In this document: in pieces, positions 48,529 through 57,515 of the stretch | Position numbering within the stretch: the first letter of the stretch is position 1 | Layout of the letters: each line of letters starts with the position of its first letter | Assembly (NCBI RefSeq): GCF_028682395.1 | Contig: NZ_JANHLC010000004.1 | Location: forward strand, 124,001 to 188,000 | DNA: 64,000 nt | Direction of reading: 5' to 3' | DNA from: Pseudomonas putida | Lineage (GTDB): Bacteria; Pseudomonadota; Gammaproteobacteria; Pseudomonadales; Pseudomonadaceae | Program-made: the position numbers and the translations under genes | Notes under the pieces: generated by a model | The model's input: the letters and a program-made list of their open reading frames with translations, nothing else | What the model was told of the DNA's origin: nothing | The model's database searches: none

Positions 48529-49608
48529 ATGCCCGCCATTACAAACGACCTCCCCGCCCTGGCCCAATCCATCAAGGATTGGGGCCGCGAGCTGGGCTTC
48601 CAGCAAGTAGGCATCGCCGGCCTCGACCTCGCCGAACATGAGCAACATCTGCAGCGCTGGCTTGATGCGGGCTACCACGGCGAGATGGATTACATGGGCG
48701 CCCATGGCAGCAAACGCTCCCACCCGGAAGAGTTGGTGCCCGGTACGCTACGCGTGGTGTCGCTGCGCATGGACTACCTGCCCGGCGATACGCAAATGGC
48801 CCAACTGCTTGGCCAACCCGAAAAAGCCTATGTCTCGCGCTACGCCCTGGGCCGCGACTACCACAAGCTTATCCGCAAACGCGTGCAGCAACTGGCCGAG
48901 CGCATCCAGCAAGTCATCGGCCCGTTCGGCTTTCGCGCCTTTGTCGACAGTGCCCCGGTGCTGGAGAAGGCCATTGCCGAGAAGGCCGGCCTGGGCTGGA
49001 TCGGCAAAAACACGCTGATACTCAATCGCAAGGCCGGCAGCTATTTCTTCCTCGCCGAACTGTTCGTCGACCTGCCGCTGCCCGAAGACCCGCCCCACGC
49101 CAGCGAGCACTGCGGGCGCTGCAGTGCCTGCCTGGATATCTGCCCGACCGCCGCCTTCGTCGGCCCCTATGTGCTTGACGCGCGGCGCTGTATTTCCTAC
49201 CTGACCATCGAACTCAAGGGCCCGATCCCCGAAGACCTGCGCCCCCTGATCGGCAATCGGGTCTTTGGCTGCGATGACTGCCAGATCGTCTGCCCGTGGA
49301 ATCGTTTTGCCCGCGCCTCGGCGGAGGGCGACTTCAAGCCCCGGCACAACCTGGACAACGCAGGGCTGGCCGAGTTGTTTCGCTGGGACGAAACACACTT
49401 TCTCAGCAGCACCGAAGGCTCACCTCTGCGCCGCGCCGGCTACGAGCGCTGGCTACGCAACCTGGCGGTTGGACTGGGCAATGCGCCATCGACCATTGCG
49501 GTGCTCGAGGCCCTGCAGGCGCGCCGCGACGACCCCTCGCCACTCGTACGCGAGCATGTCGAGTGGGCACTGGAGCAACACCGGACCCGTCAATGCTCGT
49601 CGTTATAG
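48529..49608 (+). CDS. queG: Epoxyqueuosine reductase QueG
   Basis: QueG makes the last step to queuosine in tRNA, using cobalamin and iron-sulphur clusters. The 359-residue protein has two [4Fe-4S] motifs, CGRCSACLDICP and CDDCQIVCPWN. It also has the DUF1730 N-terminal part and a C-terminal HEAT-like piece. Its last 19 nt overlap the end of the convergent TRIC-type gene. Confidence 0.97.
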   Translation: MPAITNDLPALAQSIKDWGRELGFQQVGIAGLDLAEHEQHLQRWLDAGYHGEMDYMGAHGSKRSHPEELVPGTLRVVSLRMDYLPGDTQMAQLLGQPEKAYVSRYALGRDYHKLIRKRVQQLAERIQQVIGPFGFRAFVDSAPVLEKAIAEKAGLGWIGKNTLILNRKAGSYFFLAELFVDLPLPEDPPHASEHCGRCSACLDICPTAAFVGPYVLDARRCISYLTIELKGPIPEDLRPLIGNRVFGCDDCQIVCPWNRFARASAEGDFKPRHNLDNAGLAELFRWDETHFLSSTEGSPLRRAGYERWLRNLAVGLGNAPSTIAVLEALQARRDDPSPLVREHVEWALEQHRTRQCSSL

Positions 49609-50201
49609 ACGAACTTGGGCATTTCCCAGTGAAAGCGTATCGCCAGTAACCGCAGCAGCAGGCCGCCAAACAGGGTGATCAGCGTGGCCTGGTCGGCCGG
49701 CAGTTCGAAATGAGTGCACAGCAGGAAGCACCAGGCCGCAGCAAAAGAGACGCTGGCGTACAGCTCGCGCCGGAAGATCAATGGAATGTCGTTACAGAAG
49801 ATATCCCGCAAAATCCCGCCAAAGACCCCGGTGATCACCCCACTGACCGAGGCGACCAGCATGCCGTGGCCCATCTCCAGAGCGGTCATACAGCCAATCA
49901 GGGTAAAGGCCACCAGCCCCAGGGCATCGAGCACCAGGAACAGTGAGCGCAGATGGCGCATCAAGGGCGCGATAAACACCGTGACCAGCGCGGCCACCGT
50001 CGTCAGCACCAGGTACTCAGGGTGTTTGACCCAGGTCAGCGGATAATGCCCGAGCAGCACGTCGCGCACCGAACCGCCGCCCAATGCCGTAACGCAGGCA
50101 ATCAGCACCACACCAAACCAGTCCATGCCGCGCCGGCCCGCCGACAAGGCGCCCGTCATAGCTTCGGCGGTAATGGCAACCAGATAAAGCATCAGCAACA
50201 T
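49590..50201 (-). CDS. Trimeric intracellular cation (TRIC)-type channel family protein (UPF0126)
   Basis: The 203-residue protein has about seven membrane segments. Two internally similar glycine-rich repeats are seen (TGALSAGRRGMDWFGVVLIACVTALGGGSVRD in the first half, and VSGVITGVFGGILRDI in the second). It belongs to the YicG/UPF0126 family, now grouped with prokaryotic TRIC channels that pass monovalent cations. Its 3' end overlaps queG by 19 nt in antisense. Confidence 0.9.
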   Translation of the reverse strand: MLLMLYLVAITAEAMTGALSAGRRGMDWFGVVLIACVTALGGGSVRDVLLGHYPLTWVKHPEYLVLTTVAALVTVFIAPLMRHLRSLFLVLDALGLVAFTLIGCMTALEMGHGMLVASVSGVITGVFGGILRDIFCNDIPLIFRRELYASVSFAAAWCFLLCTHFELPADQATLITLFGGLLLRLLAIRFHWEMPKFVYNDEH

Positions 50202-50313
50202 GGCGGCGTTCCTAGCAAGAAGGCGCGCAGTCTACTCAGTTGCGGCTGGCACCAAAAGAGGGCGGCCAGCCAAGCGTACGAGCCGGCTCGGATCCACTGC
50301 CCGAGCGTTGCCC

Positions 50314-50856
50314 TCAAGCCTTGATGAAGTGCTTGCGATAATGCTGTAGCTCGGCGATCGATTCGCGGATATCGTCCAGCGCCAGGTGAGTGCTGCCCTT
50401 CTTGAAGCTGTCGCGCACATCAGGCGCCCAGCGTGCAGCCAGCTCTTTGAGGGTCGAGACATCCAGGTTGCGGTAGTGGAAGTAGCCTTCAAGCGCCGGC
50501 ATGTGGCGATAGAGGAAACGGCGGTCCTGGCAGATGCTGTTGCCGCAGATCGGCGACTTGCCCTTGGGCACCCATTGCTCTAGAAACGCGAGAGTCTGGG
50601 CTTCGGCTTCAGCGGCGCTAATCCGGCTGTCACGCACCCGCTGGGTCAGGCCCGAGCCACCGTGCTGACGGGTGTTCCACTCATCCATGCCGGCCAGGAT
50701 CGCATCGCTCTGGTGCACGGCGATCACCGGGCCTTCGGCGAGGGTATTGAGGTTGCTGTCGGTGACGATGGTCGCCATTTCGATAATGACATCGGTATCC
50801 GGGTTCAGACCGGTCATTTCCAGGTCGATCCAGATCAGGTTCTGTGGGTTTTGCAT
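50314..50856 (-). CDS. orn: Oligoribonuclease
   Basis: Orn breaks 2- to 5-nt RNAs into single nucleotides and, in Pseudomonas, clears pGpG made from c-di-GMP. The 180-residue DEDDh exonuclease starts [22 protein letters not shown], with the first two acidic residues in IDLEMTG. The late catalytic pair lies in ALDDIRESI, near residue 165. It is divergent from rsgA. Confidence 0.98.
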   Translation of the reverse strand: MQNPQNLIWIDLEMTGLNPDTDVIIEMATIVTDSNLNTLAEGPVIAVHQSDAILAGMDEWNTRQHGGSGLTQRVRDSRISAAEAEAQTLAFLEQWVPKGKSPICGNSICQDRRFLYRHMPALEGYFHYRNLDVSTLKELAARWAPDVRDSFKKGSTHLALDDIRESIAELQHYRKHFIKA

Positions 50857-50965
50857 GATGAGCTCCTCGGCGTAGTCGCGCAGTTTAGCCTAGGCCGGTG
50901 GCAGGGCGTGCTAAACTCGCGACCGTTTTATCTACCCCACGCCGCATTATCGACACGGAACACCA

Positions 50966-51997
50966 ATGGCCAAACGCCAGCTCAACCGCCGCCAAAACTG
51001 GCGCATCGAAAAGATCCAGGGCGAGCGCGCCGCACGCGCCGCCAAACGCGAATCCCACGCCGTGGAAGCACTTGAGGGCGGCGATCTGGGCCCCGAGCAG
51101 ACCGGCCTGGTCATCGCCCACTTCGGTGTACAGGTCGAGGTCGAGGCCCAGGAGGGCGAGTTGCGCGGACAGGTGTTCCGCTGCCATTTGCGCGCCAACC
51201 TGCCCGCACTGGTCACCGGCGACCGCGTCGTCTGGCGCGCCGGCAACCAGGGCATTGGCGTTATCGTGGCGCAACTGCCGCGCAATACCGAGCTGTGCCG
51301 CCCGGACAGCCGCGGTCAGCTCAAGCCGGTGGCCGCCAACGTCGACATGATCGTGATCGTCTTCGCGCCCTTGCCCGAGCCTCACGCCAACCTGATCGAC
51401 CGCTACTTGGTCGCCGCCGAGCACGCGGGCATTCGCCCTTTGCTGCTGCTGAACAAGGCCGACCTGATCGACGAGCAGAACGCCCCGGCGCTCAACGCTC
51501 TGCTGGCGGTCTATCGGCAGTTGGGCTATCCGCTGCTGGAGGTCTCGGCCCATCACGGCGATGGCATGGAGCAACTGCAAAGCCAGCTGGACGGGCGCAT
51601 CAGCGTTTTCGTCGGCCAGTCCGGGGTCGGCAAGTCCTCGCTGGTCAACAGCCTGCTGCCTGAAGTTGAAACCCGCGTGGGGCCGCTGTCCGAGCTATCC
51701 GGCCAGGGCACGCACACCACGACCACCGCGCGACTGTTCCACTTCCCCGGCGGCGGCGAACTGATCGACTCACCCGGCATCCGCGAGTTCGGCCTTGGGC
51801 ATGTCAGCCGCGCCGATGTCGAAGCCGGTTTTATCGAGTTCAATGACCTGATCGGCACTTGCCGCTTTCGTGACTGCAAACACGACCGCGAACCCGGCTG
51901 CGCCCTGCTCAAGGCCCTGGAAGACGGCCGCGTGCAGCAGCAACGTATGAACAGCTACCGCTCGATCATCGCCAGCCTGCCCGAAACCAGCTACTGA
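50966..51997 (+). CDS. rsgA: Ribosome small subunit biogenesis GTPase RsgA
   Basis: RsgA helps late maturation of the 30S subunit. The 343-residue protein has an OB-fold N-terminal domain and a circularly permuted GTPase. G4 (LLNKADL) comes before G1 ([10 protein letters not shown], about 217-226) and G3 (DSPGI). A C-terminal zinc finger follows ([14 protein letters not shown]). The ATG begins [19 protein letters not shown] strong bidirectional terminator ends it. Confidence 0.97.
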   Translation: MAKRQLNRRQNWRIEKIQGERAARAAKRESHAVEALEGGDLGPEQTGLVIAHFGVQVEVEAQEGELRGQVFRCHLRANLPALVTGDRVVWRAGNQGIGVIVAQLPRNTELCRPDSRGQLKPVAANVDMIVIVFAPLPEPHANLIDRYLVAAEHAGIRPLLLLNKADLIDEQNAPALNALLAVYRQLGYPLLEVSAHHGDGMEQLQSQLDGRISVFVGQSGVGKSSLVNSLLPEVETRVGPLSELSGQGTHTTTTARLFHFPGGGELIDSPGIREFGLGHVSRADVEAGFIEFNDLIGTCRFRDCKHDREPGCALLKALEDGRVQQQRMNSYRSIIASLPETSY

Positions 51998-52007
51998 AAC
52001 GCCCTCT

Positions 52008-52054
52008 GCCAGAAACAATAAGGCCGCGATCATCGCGGCCTTATTGTTTCTGGC
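52008..52054. terminator. Bidirectional terminator between rsgA and motB
   Basis: A perfect 23-bp inverted repeat (52008-52030 with 52032-52054) has one central base. The core is GGCCGCGAT flanked by A/T-rich arms with ACAATAA, so both strands get a T-rich tail. It lies between convergent genes. Confidence 0.92.
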
Positions 52055-52061
52055 GGGGGGG

Positions 52062-53084
52062 TCAGGAGCCGGCTTTGGGCTTGCCCGGCTCGTCCATCTT
52101 CAGTACGCCATCCTCGAAGATATTCAACTTCTGGCGCAGCTCATGAGCCGGCATCGGCTCCTTGTCCGCTGGCAGCGCATGGGGATCGACCGGCTCACCC
52201 GAAGCGCCGTCCGCAGGCTTGGGCTCTTCACTTGCCCCCTGCTCGCCCTCAATGGCACGCTGAGCCTTTTTCGTCAGTACCACAATGTCGATCCGCCGGT
52301 TGACCGGGTTGAACGGACTTTCCCGATCGAACAGCGCCGAGGAGGCATAACCCACCACCCGCGCCACTTGCGGATCAGGGTAACCACCGGCAACCAGGGC
52401 ACGGCGCGCGGCGTTGGCGCGGTTGGCCGACAGTTCCCAGTTGCCGAAGTCGCCGGTACCGGCATACGGCGTCGCATCGGTGTGACCGCTGATACTGATC
52501 TTGTTCGGCACGGCCTTGATGGTGTCCGCCATGGCCAGCAGGATGTCTTCGAAATACGGCTTGAGACGGGCACTGCCCGAGTCGAACATCGGACGATTAT
52601 CCGCATCCATGATCTGGATACGCAGGCCGTCCTGGGTAATTTCAAAGAGAATCTGGTCCTTGAACTTCTGCAACTGCGGATTTTCTTCAACCTTGTTCTG
52701 CAACTCTTGCAGCAACAGTTCCAGGCGCTCCTTCTCGACCTGTTCGGCCATGCCTTCGACCTGATCGGTATCGATCGTCACCTTGTCCGGCTGCGGCTGG
52801 GACTTGACCTCAGGGTTGAGGGTGTTGTCCGGCGCCAGCTCTGGCGAACCGCCCAGGTCAATAATGTACGGCGTGCCGCTTTCGGAGAAACCGATCGGGT
52901 CCTTGAAGTAGCCGGCAATGGCGATCTTCTGCTCCGGGGTCGCCGTGGACAGCAGCCACAGCACCAGAAAGAACGCCATCATCGCCGTCGCAAAGTCGGC
53001 GAAGGCGATTTTCCAGGCGCCGCCGTGGTGCCCGGCGGCAAAGCGCTTGACGCGCTTGATGATAATCGGCTGATTGTTTTCCAT
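52062..53084 (-). CDS. motB: Flagellar motor stator protein MotB
   Basis: MotB anchors the proton-driven stator to the cell wall. The 340-residue protein has a basic N-terminus and a membrane segment with the proton-binding Asp30 (AFADFATAMMAFF). A periplasmic plug/linker and an OmpA-like peptidoglycan-binding domain (ISGHTDATPYAG, then NRRIDIVVL) follow. The C-terminal tail is acidic and proline-rich. It lies 3 nt after motA and is co-transcribed. Confidence 0.97.
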   Translation of the reverse strand: MENNQPIIIKRVKRFAAGHHGGAWKIAFADFATAMMAFFLVLWLLSTATPEQKIAIAGYFKDPIGFSESGTPYIIDLGGSPELAPDNTLNPEVKSQPQPDKVTIDTDQVEGMAEQVEKERLELLLQELQNKVEENPQLQKFKDQILFEITQDGLRIQIMDADNRPMFDSGSARLKPYFEDILLAMADTIKAVPNKISISGHTDATPYAGTGDFGNWELSANRANAARRALVAGGYPDPQVARVVGYASSALFDRESPFNPVNRRIDIVVLTKKAQRAIEGEQGASEEPKPADGASGEPVDPHALPADKEPMPAHELRQKLNIFEDGVLKMDEPGKPKAGS

Positions 53085-53087
53085 GAA

Positions 53088-53939
53088 TCAGCGACCGCGA
53101 ACCGCTTGTTCAAGCTCGGCGAAGCTAGGACGGTGGCCCGGATACAGCACCTTGCGTCCAAACTCCACGGCCAGCGACGGCGGCATGCCGGAAGCCGAGG
53201 CCACCAACGACGCCTTGATGGCCTCGTAGACATTCAGTTCTTCCTTGGCATCGTGGGCCAGGGAAGTCGCCAACGGACCGAAGAAGCCGTAGGCCGCGAG
53301 AATACCGAAGAACGTCCCCACCAGGGCCGCACCGACGTGCATACCGATGGCCGCCTGGTCGCCTTCACCCAGGGACGCCATGGTCACCACGATCCCGAGT
53401 ACCGCCGCAACGATACCGAAACCTGGCATGCCGTCGGCAATACCGGTCACCGCATGGGACGGATGATCGAGATCTTCCTTCATGCTCATCAGTTCCATGT
53501 CGAACAGGCCTTCAAGCTCATGGGGAGCCATGTTGCCCGAGGACATGATGCGCAGGTAATCGCAGATATACGCCGTCATGCGCGCATCCTTGAGCACCGC
53601 AGGGTACTTGGCGAAAATCGGGCTGGCCGCAGCATCCTCGATGTCCGCCTCGATGGCCATCATGCCTTCGCGACGACTCTTGTTGAGAATCTCGTAGGTC
53701 AAGCCGAGCACTTCAAGATAGAAGGTGTGGGTGAAGCGGGTGCCGAACATGCCCAGTGATTTTTTGATCACGTGCATGGTCATGTGGCCGGGGTTGGCCT
53801 GCAGGAAAGCACCAAAAGCCGCGCCGCCGATGATCAACACCTCGAAGGGCTGAATCAACGCGGCAATTTTGCCGTGGGAAAGCACGTATCCGCCGAGCAC
53901 GCTCGCAAACACGACGATGATGCCGATAATCTTAGCCAT
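53088..53939 (-). CDS. motA: Flagellar motor stator protein MotA
   Basis: MotA forms the ring of the stator that pushes the rotor. The 283-residue protein has four membrane segments. The cytoplasmic loop carries charged residues for rotor contact, and the segment GFGIVAAVLGIVVTM is the third membrane helix with the conserved proline context. A clear FliA promoter lies about 70-95 nt upstream. It is followed by motB. Confidence 0.97.
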   Translation of the reverse strand: MAKIIGIIVVFASVLGGYVLSHGKIAALIQPFEVLIIGGAAFGAFLQANPGHMTMHVIKKSLGMFGTRFTHTFYLEVLGLTYEILNKSRREGMMAIEADIEDAAASPIFAKYPAVLKDARMTAYICDYLRIMSSGNMAPHELEGLFDMELMSMKEDLDHPSHAVTGIADGMPGFGIVAAVLGIVVTMASLGEGDQAAIGMHVGAALVGTFFGILAAYGFFGPLATSLAHDAKEELNVYEAIKASLVASASGMPPSLAVEFGRKVLYPGHRPSFAELEQAVRGR

Positions 53940-54006
53940 AGGTAGAGAGCACTTACTGAGTCGGGTTCAAGGTCATATTCGGAAGTTAGTAAAACTCTTC
54001 TTCTAC

Positions 54007-54033
54007 TTATCGGCGAAACTGCGCCAGACTATA
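54007..54033 (-). promoter_or_regulatory. Sigma-28 (FliA) promoter of motAB
   Basis: On the minus strand, TATAGTCT is followed after 11 nt by GCCGATAA. The sigma-28 consensus is TAAAGTTT-N11-GCCGATAA, so the -10 is perfect and the -35 matches 6 of 8. The leader to the motA ATG would be about 60 nt. Confidence 0.85.
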
Positions 54034-54104
54034 GCCAGTTAAGGCGAAAAGCCAGTTTGGCCCATCCCGGGCGTGCAATTATGAATGGTGATCGCGCCCC
54101 GACC

Positions 54105-55640
54105 ATGGCTAATGAAACAAGCGTCCCAACTCCAAAACCGCACACGATCGAAGGCTGGATTCGCCTTCTCGATCATGTTCGCCTGCCCGTCCCTCAGGAC
54201 AGCCACGACAAGGTCTGTCGCGCCATTGCCGATAGCCGCAGTTCGCTGCGCAGTATCGCCGAGTTGATGCAGGACAGCCCGGCACTGGCCCTGAGCCTGA
54301 TTCGCGAAGCCAACCATCACAGCAACAGTATCGGCGAACCCGCCGAAAATCTTGAGGTCGCCATCACCCGGCTGGGCCTCAAGCGCACAGAAGAGCTGCT
54401 CGCGCGTCTGCCGGCCATGCCCCTGGAAGCAATCCCCCAGCCCCTGCGCCAGCTGCAATTGATCAGCCAGCACGCCAGCCAGCAGGCCAACGGCTTGTTT
54501 GCCAGCCGCCTGGCGCGGCTCTGGCAGGACATACACTGGGGCAGCCTGCTGTTTCTTTCGCCACTCTGGCCCCTGGCGGTGACCCACCCGGACCTACTCG
54601 AAGAGTGGGAGCTGCGGGTTATCCACAAGCAGGAACCCGCGCCGCGCGTAGAACGCGAACTGTTCGGCGTCAGCCTGCTCGAAATGTGCGCGGCACTCAG
54701 CGAAGTCTGGCGCTTGCCGGAGTGGGTTACCCAGGGCTACCGCCTGCTGATCGACGAAAAACGCGTACTGGTGCGGGTGCTGCATATCGCCCGCGACCAC
54801 GACGATCCGCTGCGCCAGCAACAGCACCTGGACAACGACCAAGCCTTGCGCCGCTGGCTGAACCAGCCGTCCAATTGCGTGCTCCTGGCCAACGGCCTGG
54901 CCCTGGCCGCCCACGCCTCCTGGGACAGCCCGCACACCCGGCGCTGGGAATACCTGACCAGCCTTTATTTGCAGCAGCCTCTCGCCGAGTTGCAGCAGCA
55001 CATCCACCAATATGCGGTCCAGAGCGCCCGCGACCACGGCATGCCCGACCTTTGGCACCCGGCCGAAGCGTTGCTCTGGCCCTGGGACAGCCCACGTATC
55101 CATCCCGGCCTGTTTCCCGCCCCACCACCGTCCGCGCAAGCGCTGGCGGTCTGGCGTCGTTACTGCGCCGAACTGCTCGGCGAACCGAGCCGGTTCACCA
55201 ACACCATGCACCTGACCACCTGCGCCCGGGATGCCCTGGTCGCCTGCGGCATGCGCCGGGTCATGGTACTGATGGCCGATCGCGAACACAGCTATCTGCG
55301 GGCCCAGCAGACCGCCGGGCTGGAAAAGGAAGCGGCTAATCTGCGCCTGGCGACGCGCCAGAGCAGCGTGCTGCAGCGCCTGCTCAAGCAACCGGCGCAG
55401 ATTCGCCTGGATCCCGACAATAACGCCCAGTTCTCCGCACACCTGCCCGCCAACCTGCGGCGCCTGTTCAATGGCGACCACCTGCTGCTGCGCTCGATCA
55501 GCTGCAATGATCGGGTCATCATGCTGATCATGGCGGACCAGGGCGGCCGACCGCTCTCACCCGTTACCGTGCAAGCCTTCGGCAAGACCGCGCAGTGCAT
55601 TGAAAAGGCCTTGCTCAGCTTTACCACTCGCGGCCACTGA
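54105..55640 (+). CDS. HDOD domain-containing protein
   Basis: The protein carries an HDOD domain in its N-terminal half (CRAIADSRSSLRSIAELMQDSPALALSLIREAN, then AITRLGLKRTEELL). HDOD lacks the HD metal residues and usually acts as a signalling scaffold. The C-terminal half (about 350-511) is not recognised; it may be GAF-like. I chose the ATG at 54105 (MANETSVPTPKPHTIEGW); alternatives at 54081 (ATG) and 54057 (TTG) are in frame, and no ribosome-binding site is decisive. It is divergent from motAB, so a link to motility or c-di-GMP is possible. Confidence 0.85.
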   Translation: MANETSVPTPKPHTIEGWIRLLDHVRLPVPQDSHDKVCRAIADSRSSLRSIAELMQDSPALALSLIREANHHSNSIGEPAENLEVAITRLGLKRTEELLARLPAMPLEAIPQPLRQLQLISQHASQQANGLFASRLARLWQDIHWGSLLFLSPLWPLAVTHPDLLEEWELRVIHKQEPAPRVERELFGVSLLEMCAALSEVWRLPEWVTQGYRLLIDEKRVLVRVLHIARDHDDPLRQQQHLDNDQALRRWLNQPSNCVLLANGLALAAHASWDSPHTRRWEYLTSLYLQQPLAELQQHIHQYAVQSARDHGMPDLWHPAEALLWPWDSPRIHPGLFPAPPPSAQALAVWRRYCAELLGEPSRFTNTMHLTTCARDALVACGMRRVMVLMADREHSYLRAQQTAGLEKEAANLRLATRQSSVLQRLLKQPAQIRLDPDNNAQFSAHLPANLRRLFNGDHLLLRSISCNDRVIMLIMADQGGRPLSPVTVQAFGKTAQCIEKALLSFTTRGH

Positions 55641-55683
55641 CGCTTGCGTTACACTCTGTCCCTTTGTGCCCTGGAGACCTCAC

Positions 55684-56499
55684 ATGCCTGACTTCTCTGG
55701 CTTGCCGCTGGTTATCGAGCCCGACGATCTGCTCGCCCGCCTCGACGCCCCCGAACTGATCCTGGTGGACCTGACCAGCACCGCTCGCTACGCCAACGGC
55801 CATCTGCCCGGCGCGCACTTTGTCGAGCCCAAGCGCACCCAACTCGGCCAACCTCCCGCCCCGGGCCTGCTGCCGACCCAGGCGGCGCTCGAAGCGCTGT
55901 TCGGCGAACTGGGGCACAACCCCAATGCCGTCTACGTGGTCTATGACGATGAAGGCGGTGGCTGGGCCGGGCGTTTTATCTGGCTGCTCGATGTCATCGG
56001 CCATCAGCATTACCACTACCTCGATGGCGGGCTGCATGCCTGGCTGGCCGCTGGCTTGCCCATCACCACCCAGACACCGGCCAGTGCCAACGCGCCCGTG
56101 ACACTCACGCTCCATGAGCAGCCGACCGCGACCCGCGAGTACCTGCAAAGCCGCCTGGGCGCCACCGACCTGGCCATCTGGGACGCACGCAGCGCCCTCG
56201 AATACAGCGGCGAAAAAGTGCTCGCGGCCAAGGCCGGGCATATTCCCGGGGCGGTCAACCTGGAGTGGACCGCCGGCATGGACCCGGCGCGCAACCTGCG
56301 CATTCGCCAGGACCTGGCCGCCGTGCTCGCCGGGCTGGGCATCACGCCCGATAAAGAGCTGATCACCCACTGCCAGACACACCACCGTTCCGGCTTCACT
56401 TACCTGGCCGCGAAAGCGCTTGGGTATCCGCGCGTAAAAGCCTACGCCGGCTCCTGGGGCGAATGGGGCAACCACCCCGACACCCCCGTAGAGATTTGA
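55684..56499 (+). CDS. rhdA: Thiosulfate sulfurtransferase (rhodanese) RhdA
   Basis: RhdA moves a sulphane sulphur from thiosulphate to an acceptor such as cyanide. The 271-residue protein has two rhodanese domains. The catalytic Cys230 lies in HCQTHHRSG, the loop type seen in Azotobacter vinelandii RhdA. The first domain lacks a cysteine. The ATG at 55684 follows GGAGACC. It comes 44 nt after the HDOD gene and 19 nt before psd. Confidence 0.95.
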   Translation: MPDFSGLPLVIEPDDLLARLDAPELILVDLTSTARYANGHLPGAHFVEPKRTQLGQPPAPGLLPTQAALEALFGELGHNPNAVYVVYDDEGGGWAGRFIWLLDVIGHQHYHYLDGGLHAWLAAGLPITTQTPASANAPVTLTLHEQPTATREYLQSRLGATDLAIWDARSALEYSGEKVLAAKAGHIPGAVNLEWTAGMDPARNLRIRQDLAAVLAGLGITPDKELITHCQTHHRSGFTYLAAKALGYPRVKAYAGSWGEWGNHPDTPVEI

Positions 56500-56518
56500 G
56501 ATCAACCAAGGATCCTTG

Positions 56519-57379
56519 ATGAAAAAGCGTCTGTTTATCCTCAGCCAGTACCTGCTGCCCCACCACCTGCTGTCACGTCTGGCCGGCTGCATTGCCGAAT
56601 GCCGCGTGCGCTGGTTCAAGAACGCCTTTACCGCCTGGTTCGCCAAGCGCTATCAGGTCGATATGTCCCAGGCCCTGGTCGAAGACCTGAGCGCCTACGA
56701 GCACTTCAACGCCTTCTTCACCCGTGCCCTGAAAGACGGTGCACGACCACTGGACCAGACCCCCGGCGCGATCCTGAGCCCGGCCGACGGCGCCGTCAGC
56801 CAGTTGGGCCCGATCGAACACGGCCGGATCTTCCAGGCCAAGGGTCACAGCTTCAGCGTGCTGGAACTGCTGGGCGGCGATCCGGCCATGGCCGCGGAGT
56901 TTATGGGCGGGGATTTCGCCACCATTTATCTGTCGCCCAAGGACTACCATCGCGTCCATATGCCGCTGGCCGGCACCCTGCGCGAGATGGTGTATGTGCC
57001 CGGGCGGATTTTCTCGGTCAACCAGACCACCGCCGAGAACGTACCGGAGTTGTTCGCACGTAACGAGCGCGTTGTCTGCCTGTTTGACACCGAACGCGGC
57101 CCGATGGCCGTGGTTCTGGTCGGTGCAATGATCGTGGCCTCGATTGAAACCGTCTGGGCCGGGCTGGTCACGCCTCCCAAGCGCGCGCTGAAGAGCGTAC
57201 GCTACGACGAAGCCGCCCGTGCGCCGATCCACCTGGAGAAAGGCGCCGAAATGGGCCGATTCAAGCTCGGCTCCACCGCCATTGTCCTGTTCGGCGCCGA
57301 TCAGGTCGCCTGGGCCCAAGGCCTGGAAGCCGGCTCGCCAGTGGTGATGGGCCAGGGTCTGGGCCAGCCAAAAGCCTAG
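56519..57379 (+). CDS. psd: Phosphatidylserine decarboxylase proenzyme
   Basis: Psd makes phosphatidylethanolamine, the main membrane lipid. The 286-residue proenzyme has the self-cleavage site LGST at residues 250-253, where Ser252 becomes the pyruvoyl group. It also has [10 protein letters not shown] and [11 protein letters not shown], which hold the active-site Asp and His. The ATG at 56519 ([14 protein letters not shown]) follows AAGGA; a TTG one codon before is less likely. Confidence 0.96.
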   Translation: MKKRLFILSQYLLPHHLLSRLAGCIAECRVRWFKNAFTAWFAKRYQVDMSQALVEDLSAYEHFNAFFTRALKDGARPLDQTPGAILSPADGAVSQLGPIEHGRIFQAKGHSFSVLELLGGDPAMAAEFMGGDFATIYLSPKDYHRVHMPLAGTLREMVYVPGRIFSVNQTTAENVPELFARNERVVCLFDTERGPMAVVLVGAMIVASIETVWAGLVTPPKRALKSVRYDEAARAPIHLEKGAEMGRFKLGSTAIVLFGADQVAWAQGLEAGSPVVMGQGLGQPKA

Positions 57380-57515
57380 GCATTGACTTCGATCAGGCCG
57401 GACAACTGACGTTGCCGGCCTTTGCTGTTAGAGTCGCCCACCGGCTATGTGCCATCATTCATTCAATCGCCCATGGCCTGGCGATTGAGTTATGCCGAAG
57501 GAGCAAGCCCGTTAC

